Program-made: the position numbers and the translations under genes | The notes under the pieces: model-generated | Databases searched by the model: none | The model's input: the letters and a program-made list of their open reading frames with translations, nothing else | What the model was told of the DNA's origin: nothing | Shown here: positions 11,962 through 22,946 of the stretch, one piece after another | How the letters are laid out: each line of letters begins with the position of its first letter | Position numbering within the stretch: position 1 is the stretch's first letter | Assembly: GCF_014839805.1 (NCBI RefSeq) | Contig: NC_051140.1 | Coordinates: 11,305,826 to 11,369,825 of the forward strand | Source of the DNA: Manduca sexta | Lineage: Eukaryota > Arthropoda > Insecta > Lepidoptera > Sphingidae | Reading direction: 5' to 3' | DNA: 64,000 bases

Positions 11962-12464
11962 CGTTTCAGAGAATATTTAATCGACCTCGGATACGAGAAA
12001 TAATTACACTAGACTCCGCGTATTGCCCAATACTATTAACTAAACATACAAAAATCATGTGCGCCAAATTTACTATATTTTGCTCGATGCATCAGGTAAC
12101 ACCAAGTTACCTGAAGCAGTACTGGCACACAGCCCACTTCAATCCAATCTCGTTACAGCGGCAGCGATGAAACGGCCTGTACGAGCCTAGTTATCACTAG
12201 ACATTTTTATTGTGACCTAGTGACGTTTTCCATTTCCACCGTCAAGTAATACTGAAGCTTGGTTTGAAGGACGTTGTGGTCAGTACAATAACTGTCTATT
12301 ATGAATCTTAATATCAAGTGTTTTAGGGTTACGAGCGCACTGTATTGCCATGCAGTGCTTTGGAATGAAGTTCTGTGAATATCTAACAAAAATAAAAACA
12401 ATTGATTTTTTTTTCTCTATGTCATGTACTGTATTTTATACCTTAAGCTGATTTTGAAAAGAGT
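11962..12464. other. No gene seen
   Basis: Unique-looking sequence with a small perfect inverted repeat CAGGTAAC / GTTACCTG around 12105-12121. No coding signal. Confidence 0.45.
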
Positions 12465-12600
12465 AACACAAAGGTCTCTTGCCCGTTCTCCCCTGGTGAG
12501 AACTGCTTTCCGAATTGGTAGTAGAGTCAATATTGACAGAATCTAAATAATGTATTACATTTTACAGTTTCAAATACATTATTTCATTTCATTTAAATTT
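12465..12600 (+). repeat. LINE 3'-end-like repeat
   Basis: CTCCCCTGGTGAGAACTGC and TTTCCGAATTGGTAGTAGAG resemble a LINE 3' tail common in lepidopteran genomes, ending in TTTCATTTCATTT-type repeats (about 12575-12595). This rests on memory of such tails and has no second copy here. Confidence 0.35.
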
Positions 12601-12724
12601 CTGATTTTGTATCATCACCATCAGTGAAGTGCATAATTAGTTTTCTCAACAATTTGTATAAAAAAACGATAACATGAAATCATATTTTTTATAAACCAAT
12701 GAACAGATTCTAAATTTATAAACG

Positions 12725-12890
12725 CTGGGTTTTTCTAGGGCAGATAGTAGTAGTGGCATTTTCCTCGAGTAAACAAAAGGGTTGAAGACCTGTTTCGCCT
12801 GGCCAATGACAAGGAGAAATAAGCACAAGAAGCTGACGACCAACCTTCAACTATGAAAAGGCACTTGAAGAAGAAGAAGAAGAAAAAACA
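12725..12890 (+). repeat. Probable LINE 3' tail with (AAG)n end
   Basis: It carries GGGCAGATAGTAGTAGTGGC, CGCCTGGCCAATGACAAGGA and CAACCTTCAACTATGAAAAG and ends in GAAGAAGAAGAAGAAG (about 12869-12884). The simple-repeat end fits a retroposon 3' terminus. The family is not identified. Confidence 0.35.
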
Positions 12891-14065
12891 AAAGAGCTGT
12901 AAGAGCAGTGATACTATAACAAACAGAAAAAAATACAAGTTGAATTGATAACCCCCTCCATTTTTACAGTCGGTTAAAGAAACTAATGTCCGAAATTGAC
13001 AATCTACTTTTTATTATATTGGGAATCGTTTTCAGGTGGCAATAACATGACATTTTAAATAACAAAATATTATTTTATAATTTCCAATATCAATACTATA
13101 AAAACTGTTTTATATTTTTTTAAAAGTTACATTCCAATTTACAATTCTGTATTATGGTATTAAATTTTGTGAACAACATGCCTTTATTTAAATTGCTAAC
13201 TTTTTTGATCTCAAGAGATCGCCAATTTTTTCGTCCACGATTATCGCTAAACTATTCGCTCCAGGCGCATTATAAGCCTTTGTAAAAGGTTTATTCCCCA
13301 TTTCTGTCATCTATGCTTTTATCTTTGAATACCTGGAAAATAAAATAAGATTTTATTAATATAACATTAGGACTTGAATTAATTTCTATCGCCAGCACAA
13401 TAAGTATGCGAAACCAGTTTTTATTTAAAGTTTATAGATACGAAAAGGTGTCTAAAATACTTAATCTTGTCTGATTTTCACAACACTGAATCTGTTAATG
13501 TATTTGTTAGCTTAACTAGCAATTTTATTTAGGCAACGACTCAAATATTGTTATGTGAAATTATTTCGGCCTGCCCAAAAAAATAAAGCAATTCTTTAAA
13601 CGAACCTAATAAATATCCACCTATCTAATTTAGGCTATTGATAACATACTTAGAAAACCTTATAATCTGCGTTGCAACCAATCTTTAATAAAGTCTCTTT
13701 CATATCAACTACAGTATTAACTTCGCTATTACTATATTAACATAACAGCGCTTTTTCATGGCATGATAAGCTTTGTTATATTCCTCGGGATCGCGAAGTT
13801 CTTTTAAATAAGGTTGGTAAGCCTTCTTCCTCGTTGGCTAACATTGGAATAAAATAGTATTTGTTTACCTTCAGCGATATTTCTAATGACTATGGGAAAT
13901 GCAATTTAATTAATTATGAAAAAATGCTTAGAGACTTGAGGATAAACAACAAAAAAATTTCATATTACTAAAAATGTTTTGAACTCTTTCGTAAGAGTGT
14001 AAATTAAAATATCTCCTTATATTCACGGAAAAGAAATAGTCAAGTAAAGAGCCTAAACACAAAAC

Positions 14066-14241
14066 ATTTTTTTCAATTATCTTTATTTTTTTTGTCCCTT
14101 CAAATAATTTAACTTTGACACAGAAGAAAAATATTTTACAATTACCTGACAGTTTTTTTTTCAATGATCTCTATTTTTTTTGTCCCTTTAAATAGTTTTA
14201 TCTTTGTCACAGTAGTAAAATATTTTACAATTACACGATAG
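14066..14241 (+). repeat. Two tandem units of about 88 bp
   Basis: Unit 1 (14066-14152) and unit 2 (14153-14241) share TTTTTGTCCCTT, AAATATTTTACAATTAC and the CACAGAAG/CACAGTAG segment with moderate divergence, so the duplication is old. The same pair recurs in the second contig copy at about 20225-20401. Confidence 0.8.
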
Positions 14242-14397
14242 TTTTAACATCTATATTCAGGCCAATTAAGGTAGGATCTTTAAATTGAAGGTTATAACTT
14301 GAGCGGAGTTAACATGCAACAGAATGTTTCTCATGCCGTGAGGATTGAATGGATTGGCCCAATTGACCTGGAAACGAACATTGTTTACATTTGTAAC

Positions 14398-14481
14398 CTG
14401 AATGTGATGGAATGTTTGAAAACTGAGGACCCTTAAGCTATCTTAAGGGTCCTCGGTTTTCAAACATTCCATCATATTCAG
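14398..14481 (+). repeat. 40-bp inverted repeat with 4-nt loop
   Basis: Arms 14398-14437 and 14442-14481 flank the loop CTAT. They match at 38 of 40 positions, and both exceptions become G-U pairs if the plus strand is transcribed, so the RNA would fold into an unbroken 40-bp stem. The same hairpin is at 20549-20632 in the other contig. It could be a small-RNA precursor or a palindromic insertion. The loop is shorter than in typical microRNA precursors. Confidence 0.92.
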
Positions 14482-14547
14482 CTATATATCGCTTAATATC
14501 TCTATGAAATATGTGTTGTATAAGTTTCCAAGAAAAAAAAACAAATA

Positions 14548-14717
14548 CTAGCTTTAGCCTGCAGCTCCGTCGGTGCGAATAAGATTTTCTGGAATAGTAT
14601 TTCCAGGGATAAAATGTAGCCTATAGCAATGAGGAGTAATGTAGCTTCCTATTAGAGGATGAAAAATTTAAATCGGTTTAATAATTCCTGAGGATAGCCC
14701 GTTAAAATTAGTATAGA
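14548..14717 (-). mobile_element. Short Helitron-like element
   Basis: On the minus strand it begins TCTATACTAA (14717) and ends CTAG (14551-14548) after GGAGCTGCAGGCTAAAG, with CCCTGGAAATACTATTCC inside. This is the short type also seen at 37925, 56119 and 61527. Non-coding. Confidence 0.68.
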
Positions 14718-16442
14718 TTTGAGGTGATCCATTTATCTAGTAATGAATCACAGTAAACAGAGATAATGAGATAGGATATTTTTTTTTATATACATATTTA
14801 TGACCAATACATATCAAGATCTTAAGATTAAACTGCAATTAACCGCTTACCGAACACCAACTCACCCACTGCGAATTAATGTTAAATGTAATAATAGATT
14901 ATATTGTTAGATGTGTTTTGGCCAAGTGCAGTAAACTTACATTAAATTTATAAATAAATAATGAAAACATCATAAGGCATAGTCATCGTTTATTTCGAAG
15001 ACGATATAACATTATGCGTCTCGTTGCCTTGGTTTTCTGTGACAATTTACTAAGCACTATTTATGTCTATGCTGTATAACTGAAATGCCTAAGTTTTCCT
15101 AAAAAGACCTTCAAATCTGTTACTACTAGGTACATATTCAGTTTTGTATCATTTGTCTAAGACTCTTTTTTATCACAAAAAATTGGCATTTTAACAGAAA
15201 ATTCATTTTACGAAAAATTTTCAATTTAAGTATATTTTTGTTTTTCATGCTTTTGTGAAAACAATTATATTGTATATTGTATTTCTGAATAATTTTCGTT
15301 CGAAATACCTGGTGTTACGTGTTGATTTTATTGTTAAAAAGAAGTAAAAATAATGGAAAAGCTTTTCCTTACCGTTCCATTTAGGTTTTCCCTCTCCTAT
15401 ATTATTTAAAAAGTAGAACTATACAAAACTCTCCTAGCATAAGTCTTGTTAATGGGCAGCGTATGGAATTATTATTTGCATAAAGTCATTTGTTTTCATG
15501 TTACTTGCGTCATTAATAATAAAAATGCAGTCTGTATTATACAAAACATAAGTTTTAAAATCATTTGTATATTCATGTACAATGTACCTACCTACATAAT
15601 ATTATGTTGGAGATACGCTTATAGGTACATATACATATAATAAATAAGCAAAAACCGGTGTGTCTGTACATAAAAAAAGAGAACGACTATAGAAGAGTAA
15701 TAGAAGACATACCAGCAATTTTTGAATTTGTTTCTGTTTGCCTATAAGAGCACATCTTCGACGTTACTGAACGGATGTTCAAGTATTTTTTACAGGTGGA
15801 CAGAGTATAATTGGCAGGGGAATATAAGCTTTGTTCATTAAATTGAATATAGGAGAAAAAAGTTATCGTCATTTTAAGATATTTGCAATTTAATTCAAAC
15901 CTTTTTAGGGTTTAAATCCACATTAGATTAAAATCCACGCAGACGAAATTGTAGGCTTGGCTAGTTTTAATAAATAGGGAAGAAAATAATATTATACATT
16001 GCCATAACAAGTACTCCAATCATTTCATTTTATAATCGCAGAATAGCTAGAACAACAAAATAATTACTAGGTAATGATATAATATGGTTTAAATTCCTCT
16101 GAATTACATAATATACAGGTAACAATAGGAATGAAATATATGAAGTTGTGATAATCGAATCGTCTTTCTTATGGTCGGGGACTTAAAGCATAAAGGTTTT
16201 TGCAGGAGAGATTAAACCCGTAGTTAGAAATAGTTTTGATTAATATTCCTTGCAGACAGACATTAAAGATGATGGGATTTAATGTTTTATTCCAAGAATT
16301 TTAAGTAATCTACACAGTGACTATATTAAAAGACGCTTGGGCGGTCTATCAATAGTGAATTTACTTTAATTTATTGGTATAGTTCAAGACCCAGTGGTTT
16401 TTCTTCTTTTGTTGGTTATTCTTATCTAGATTATTTTTAAGG

Positions 16443-16802
16443 AGTCTGCTCACTACACCGTTTCATATTATTATTTGTAAGTACTGGATATAATAAGACT
16501 TAACATCTCACGTCTCAGGATAGCGAGCGCAGTGGAATACCAAACAATACTTTGTAATTCACGGCATTAGATGATGTTTCTACTGTTTATAGGCGGTTGT
16601 ATCACTTACCGTCAGAACCGGCGAACGGCAAGCTCGGCACGTCATTCAAAGCAATAAAAAAAATATTATAAAAAGTATGAGTAGTCTCATACTTTTAGCA
16701 TAGTTGCCTACTAGACCCTTACAGGTTTGAGTCCAAAGAGAATTATTTTGCCTGACTCTTTCCTAGCACAGTCATAGTATGAAACGGTGTAGTGACCAGA
16801 CT
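16443..16802. mobile_element. 360-bp element with 25-bp terminal inverted repeats
   Basis: The ends AGTCTGCTCACTACACCG... and the inverse ...CGGTGTAGTGACCAGACT match at 24 of 25 positions. No clear target duplication was found (T/A-rich flanks on both sides), so the superfamily is open. A retroposon-like tail (16495-16664) sits inside. A second copy is in the other contig at 22587-22946. Confidence 0.72.
16495..16664 (+). repeat. Retroposon 3' end with poly(A) inside an inverted-repeat element
   Basis: It contains TAACATCTCACGTCTCAGGA, GCGAGCGCAGTGGAATACCA, GGCGGTTGTATCACTTACCG and GGCGAACGGCAAGCTCGGC, then an A run. This motif order is widespread in moth and butterfly genomes as the 3' part of a LINE or SINE. 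It probably inserted into, or was captured by, the surrounding element. Confidence 0.55.
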
Positions 16803-18799
16803 TTTTACTTGAAACGTGAGATTATGAAAAATAAATTTATTTAACGTATTACAATATGCTATTGTACAGAGGTTGGGTTATGTTGTGTATGTAACAATTT
16901 TAAATATATAAACTAGTAATTATTTGTCTCAAATTTAAAAATCTTTTAATAGAAAATATAAAGTACCATATCCATAAGAGCGACAATAGCTTATCACCAC
17001 GTACTTTCCTCACTGCATAACAAATGGTATAGCAGAGGTCCTGATCGAAATCGATTGCCTCTCACAACGCCTATAGGCGATACATCGTCTGATACAATCA
17101 AGATTTACTTCCACAAGATTGGGCGACAAGATGCACACGGTTTTATTACCATCTCCGGCTCATTTATCCACGATACATAGTAAATCGCTAGGTTTGCATA
17201 TAGCATTGTATTAGACACTGTTATAAACTTTGATAGCTTTGCCAGTTCTGCACGCAGTCTCACAATGCTAAAAGTTGGACGTTAGCAGACGCAATCTCGG
17301 AAACATGGCACGGTGCTGCCTCGGTAAATTTCACCTGCTGGCTTCTGAAATTATCTTTGTTTTGCTCAAGTTCATATCTAGCTGATTGTATTAATTTGTA
17401 TAAGAAAATTTTCTCGAAGATGCAGCTGAATAGGTTTTTTTATGATCAAGTGTTGACAGTTGAAACAGGTAAGGTATAATTGTTGAACGCGCTGATTTCT
17501 CGTCCATGGTCCAGAGATATAAAGTAGGTATGATTTTGCCACAATCTGATATCGCGATAGGTGCAAACTCTCAAGAAGAGCATTTCACAAGTTCATTATC
17601 TGGAAACAGAATCTTACAGACAAAATAGTATTAGAACAGTAAGATAATTAAAATTAATGTGGACTCACGATCGTACTTAATATACGATCCCAATCCTTAT
17701 CTTCGATTCGATCCCGCAAATGAAGCAATCAAAATAATTCGTTTATATGCATGTCAAAAACACTTTGTTCTAATTGGCCCATTTTCGAGATGGATTTATA
17801 AAAGCGATTGGGATTATTTATAGAATATGGTCTTAAGATATTTCTTTTAATAGGACGTTACGAAACGTAACGTACTATTCAGATGGTAGAAAAAAATAAA
17901 CAAATAAAGACTAAAATGTTTAGCAGCCCTAATCTGCAATCGTGCCATAAGAAGTTTTCAAGACAAACAAATATAAAAGAGATTCTCGCGTGTTTACTAT
18001 TCATCAATCATCCAAGTGTATGGCCTATTACTGTTGTATTTTTTTAAATAATGCCCTGTACTAATAATAAAAGTTACAAATTGTAATCACATTAGCTGAT
18101 TGTAGAACTTAATTTGCGTAGATTGTAAGTCTGATTTAGGGTTCATGAGTCTCAACGTTTTATTTAAAAAAATATACCTCTAAAACATCAAGATACTTAT
18201 ACCGAATTTAGATAAAATTCTGAACATTTTTGCGAAAAGTAAAATGGAAACTTCAATGCAATTTTTGTAATGTAAAAATAAATTTGTTTTCTATATTGCT
18301 GCTTAAATTTGCGTAACATGTAATAAAATAATATATTGTAATAAATGGAATAATATTAAAAATCACATTAAAAGTGAAAAATTATTAGCATTATTCCAAG
18401 TAAACCTATTTTAAAAAAATTATTAAGATATCCTTTGTAAAGAAATGGAATATGGAGAAAGGAGATGAAACAATTGTTGACGCACGAAAAAAAACAAAAG
18501 AACAATTTGGAACTTTTCAAAACGGACGTTATTCAAAAGGAAATTTTTACCTGGTGTTGTGAAAGTTATGGCGAGGCCTTTCAGCTCGATATTGTTGAAA
18601 ACGTTTATGCTTGGTCAAATTAAATGTTTTTTTTTTTCTGTTCTTACAAGTTGATATTTGTTAAACAAACAAAAGTGTTCTATGGTTTCTACCGCCACGT
18701 GTTATTTAATGGTCATTTTTCCTTACATCCATTCCTAAGCAGCAGGGGGCAAGATTATTGATGCAAATTTAGGATGATGCTATTAACCTTTTTTTTTTG

Positions 18800-18916
18800 T
18801 TTTCGCGGAATCTCGATATTGCTACCGTCACTTGGAAAGGAAGTGAACGGTTATGTGTGTTTTACCGGTCTTACGGCCCAATGTCGACACTCGGGAGTAT
18901 AGCATCATCCGAGTTA
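18800..18916 (+). repeat. Dispersed repeat shared with 41440-41590
   Basis: GCTACCGTCACTTGG, TCTTACGGCCCAATGTCGAC and ACTCGGGAGTATAGCATC recur on the minus strand near 41470-41570, with frame-breaking differences between the copies. The element class is unknown. Confidence 0.6.
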
Positions 18917-18938
18917 GCATTGGAGCGAGTCCCTAACC

Positions 18939-19438
18939 NNNNNNNNNNNNNNNNNNNNNNNNNNNNNNNNNNNNNNNNNNNNNNNNNNNNNNNNNNNNNN
19001 NNNNNNNNNNNNNNNNNNNNNNNNNNNNNNNNNNNNNNNNNNNNNNNNNNNNNNNNNNNNNNNNNNNNNNNNNNNNNNNNNNNNNNNNNNNNNNNNNNNN
19101 NNNNNNNNNNNNNNNNNNNNNNNNNNNNNNNNNNNNNNNNNNNNNNNNNNNNNNNNNNNNNNNNNNNNNNNNNNNNNNNNNNNNNNNNNNNNNNNNNNNN
19201 NNNNNNNNNNNNNNNNNNNNNNNNNNNNNNNNNNNNNNNNNNNNNNNNNNNNNNNNNNNNNNNNNNNNNNNNNNNNNNNNNNNNNNNNNNNNNNNNNNNN
19301 NNNNNNNNNNNNNNNNNNNNNNNNNNNNNNNNNNNNNNNNNNNNNNNNNNNNNNNNNNNNNNNNNNNNNNNNNNNNNNNNNNNNNNNNNNNNNNNNNNNN
19401 NNNNNNNNNNNNNNNNNNNNNNNNNNNNNNNNNNNNNN
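18939..19438. other. Assembly gap of exactly 500 N
   Basis: The count is exact. A round number suggests a scaffolding placeholder, not a measured gap. The sequence on both sides is the same locus, so the true gap length is probably negative (an overlap). Reading frames that cross it are meaningless. Confidence 0.98.
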
Positions 19439-20548
19439 TTTGTAAAAGGTTTATTCCCCATTTCTGTCATCTATGCTTTTATCTTTGAATACCTGGAAAA
19501 TAAAATAAGATTTTATTAATATAACATTAGGACTTGAATTAATTTCTATCGCCAGCACAATAAGTATGCGAAACCAGTTTTTATTTAAAGTTTATAGATA
19601 CGAAAAGGTGTCTAAAATACTTAATCTTGTCTGATTTTCACAACACTGAATCTGTTAATGTATTTGTTAGCGTAACTAGCAATTTTATTTAGGCAACGAC
19701 TCAAATATTGTTATGTGAAATTATTTCGGCCTGCCCAAAAAAATAAAGCAATTCTTTAAACGAACCTAATAAATATCCACCTATCTAATTTAGGCTATTG
19801 ATAACATACTTAGAAAACCTTATAATCTGTTGCAACCAATCTTTAATAAAGTCTCTTTCATATCAACTACAGTATTAACTTCGCTATTACTATATTAACA
19901 TAACAGCGCTTTTCATGGCATGATAAGCTTTGTTATATTCCTCGGGATCGCGAAGTTCTTTTAAATAAGGTTGGTAAGCCTTCTTCCTCGTTGGCTAACA
20001 TTGGAATAAAATAGTATTTGTTTACCTTCAGCGATATTTCTAATGACTATGGGAAATGCAATTTAATTAATTATGAAAAAATGCTTAGAGACTTGAGGAT
20101 AAACAACAAAAAAATTTCATATTACTAAAAATGTTTTGAACTCTTTCGTAAGAGTGTAAATTAAAATATCTCCTTATATTCACGGAAAAGAAATAGTCAA
20201 GTAAAGAGCCTAAACACAAAACATTTTTTTCAATTATCTTTTATTTTTTGTCCCTTCAAATAATTTAACTTTGACACAGAAGAAAAATATTTTACAATTA
20301 CCTGACAGTTTTTTTCAATGATCTCTATTTTTTGTCCCTTTAAATAGTTTTATCTTTGTCACAGTAGTAAAATATTTTACAATTACACGATAGTTTTAAC
20401 ATCTATATTCAGGCCAATTAAGGTAGGATCTTTAAATTGAAGGTTATAACTTGAGCGGGTTAACATGCAACAGAATGTTTCTCATGCCGTGAGGATTGAA
20501 TGGATTGGCCCAATTGACCTGGAAACGAACATTGTTTACATTTGTAAC

Positions 20549-20632
20549 CTGAATGTGATGGAATGTTTGAAAACTGAGGACCCTTAAGCTATCTTAAGGG
20601 TCCTCGGTTTTCAAACATTCCATCATATTCAG
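20549..20632 (+). repeat. Second contig copy of the 40-bp hairpin
   Basis: Arms 20549-20588 and 20593-20632, loop CTAT, identical to 14398-14481. Its presence in two separately assembled contig ends argues against a sequencing artefact. Confidence 0.92.
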
Positions 20633-20696
20633 CTATATATCGCTTAATATCTATGAAATATGTGTTGTATAAGTTTCCAAGAAAAAAAAACAAATA

Positions 20697-20866
20697 CTAG
20701 CTTTAGCCTGCAGCTCCGTCGGTGCGAATAAGATTTTCTGGAATAGTATTTCCAGGGATAAAATGTAGCCTATAGCAATGAGGAGTAATGTAGCTTCCTA
20801 TTAGAGGATGAAAAATTTAAATCGGTTTAATAATTCCTGAGGATAGCCCGTTAAAATTAGTATAGA
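20697..20866 (-). mobile_element. Second contig copy of the short Helitron-like element
   Basis: Same element as 14548-14717, with the CTAG end at 20697-20700 and the TCTATACTAA start at 20866 on the minus strand. Confidence 0.68.
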
Positions 20867-22586
20867 TTTGAGGTGATCCATTTATCTAGTAATGAATCAC
20901 AGTAAACAGAGATAATGAGATAGGATATTTTTTTTTATATACATATTTATGACCAATACATATCAAGATCTTAAGATTAAACTGCAATTAACCGCTTACC
21001 GAACACCAACTCACCCACTGCGAATTAATGTTAAATGTAATAATAGATTATATTGTTAGATGTGTTTTGGCCAAGTGCAGTAAACTTACATTAAATTTAT
21101 AAATAAATAATGAAAACATCATAAGGCATAGTCATCGTTTATTTCGAAGACGATATAACATTATGCGTCTCGTTGCCTTGGTTTTCTGTGACAATTTACT
21201 AAGCACTATTTATGTCTATGCTGTATAACTGAAATGCCTAAGTTTTCCTAAAAAGACCTTCAAATCTGTTACTACTAGGTACATATTCAGTTTTGTATCA
21301 TTTGTCTAAGACTCTTTTTTATCACAAAAAATTGGCATTTTAACAGAAAATTCATTTTACGAAAAATTTTCAATTTAAGTATATTTTTGTTTTTCATGCT
21401 TTTGTGAAAACAATTATATTGTATTGTATTTCTGAATAATTTTCGTTCGAAATACCTGGTGTTACGTGTTGATTTTATTGTTAAAAGAAGTAAAAATAAT
21501 GGAAAAGCTTTTCCTTACCGTTCCATTTAGGTTTCCCTCTCCTATATTATTTAAAAAGTAGAACTATACAAAACTCTCCTAGCATAAGTCTTGTTAATGG
21601 GCAGCGTATGGAATTATTATTTGCATAAAGTCATTTGTTTTCATGTTACTTGCGTCATTAATAATAAAAATGCAGTCTGTATTATACAAAACATAAGTTT
21701 TAAAATCATTTGTATATTCATGTACAATGTACCTACCTACATAATATTATGTTGGAGATACGCTTATAGGTACATATACATATAATAAATAAGCAAAAAC
21801 CGGTGTGTCTGTACATAAAAAAAGAGAACGACTATAGAAGAGTAATAGAAGACATACCAGCAATTTTGAATTTGTTTCTGTTTGCCTATAAGAGCACATC
21901 TTCGACGTTACTGAACGGATGTTCAAGTATTTTTTACAGGTGGACAGAGTATAATTGGCAGGGGAATATAAGCTTTGTTCATTAAATTGAATATAGGAGA
22001 AAAAAGTTATCGTCATTTTAAGATATTTGCAATTTAATTCAAACCTTTTTAGGGTTTAAATCCACATTAGATTAAAATCCACGCAGACGAAATTGTAGGC
22101 TTGGCTAGTTTTAATAAATAGGGAAGAAAATAATATTATACATTGCCATAACAAGTACTCCAATCATTTCATTTTATAATCGCAGAATAGCTAGAACAAC
22201 AAAATAATTACTAGGTAATGATATAATATGGTTTAAATTCCTCTGAATTACATAATATACAGGTAACAATAGGAATGAAATATATGAAGTTGTGATAATC
22301 GAATCGTCTTTCTTATGGTCGGGGACTTAAAGCATAAAGGTTTTTGCAGGAGAGATTAAACCCGTAGTTAGAAATAGTTTTGATTAATATTCCTTGCAGA
22401 CAGACATTAAAGATGATGGGATTTAATGTTTTATTCCAAGAATTTTAAGTAATCTACACAGTGACTATATTAAAAGACGCTTGGGCGGTCTATCAATAGT
22501 GAATTTACTTTAATTTATTGGTATAGTTCAAGACCCAGTGGTTTTTCTTCTTTTGTTGGTTATTCTTATCTAGATTATTGTTAAGG

Positions 22587-22946
22587 AGTCTGCTCACTAC
22601 ACCGTTTCATATTATTATTTGTAAGTACTGGATATAATAAGACTTAACATCTCACGTCTCAGGATAGCGAGCGCAGTGGAATACCAAACAATACTTTGTA
22701 ATTCACGGCATTAGATGATGTTTCTACTGTTTATAGGCGGTTGTATCACTTACCGTCAGAACCGGCGAACGGCAAGCTCGGCACGTCATTCAAAGCAATA
22801 AAAAAAATATTATAAAAAGTATGAGTAGTCTCATACTTTTAGCATAGTTGCCTACTAGACCCTTACAGGTTTGAGTCCAAAGAGAATTATTTTGCCTGAC
22901 TCTTTCCTAGCACAGTCATAGTATGAAACGGTGTAGTGACCAGACT
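22587..22946. mobile_element. Second contig copy of the 360-bp inverted-repeat element
   Basis: Same as 16443-16802, and again 360 bp long. Confidence 0.72.

Larger units (their letters stand above)
13279..18938 (+). repeat. Contig-end overlap, copy 1
   Basis: This 5,660-bp segment is repeated at 19439-25079 (5,641 bp) in the same orientation. The two copies meet the N gap at 18938 and 19439, so copy 1 is the tail of one contig and copy 2 the head of the next. Differences are mostly homopolymer lengths plus a few substitutions (for example CTTAACTAGC against CGTAACTAGC). No gene is recognised inside. It holds a tandem duplication, a long hairpin, a short Helitron-like element, an inverted-repeat element and a dispersed repeat. 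Confidence 0.93.

Noticed and set aside
15446..15640. 64-codon frame found identically twice (also 21591-21785)
   Set aside because: Identity comes from the contig overlap, not from conservation.
18797..19519. 240- and 199-codon frames across the gap
   Set aside because: They consist mostly of N and join two copies of the same locus.
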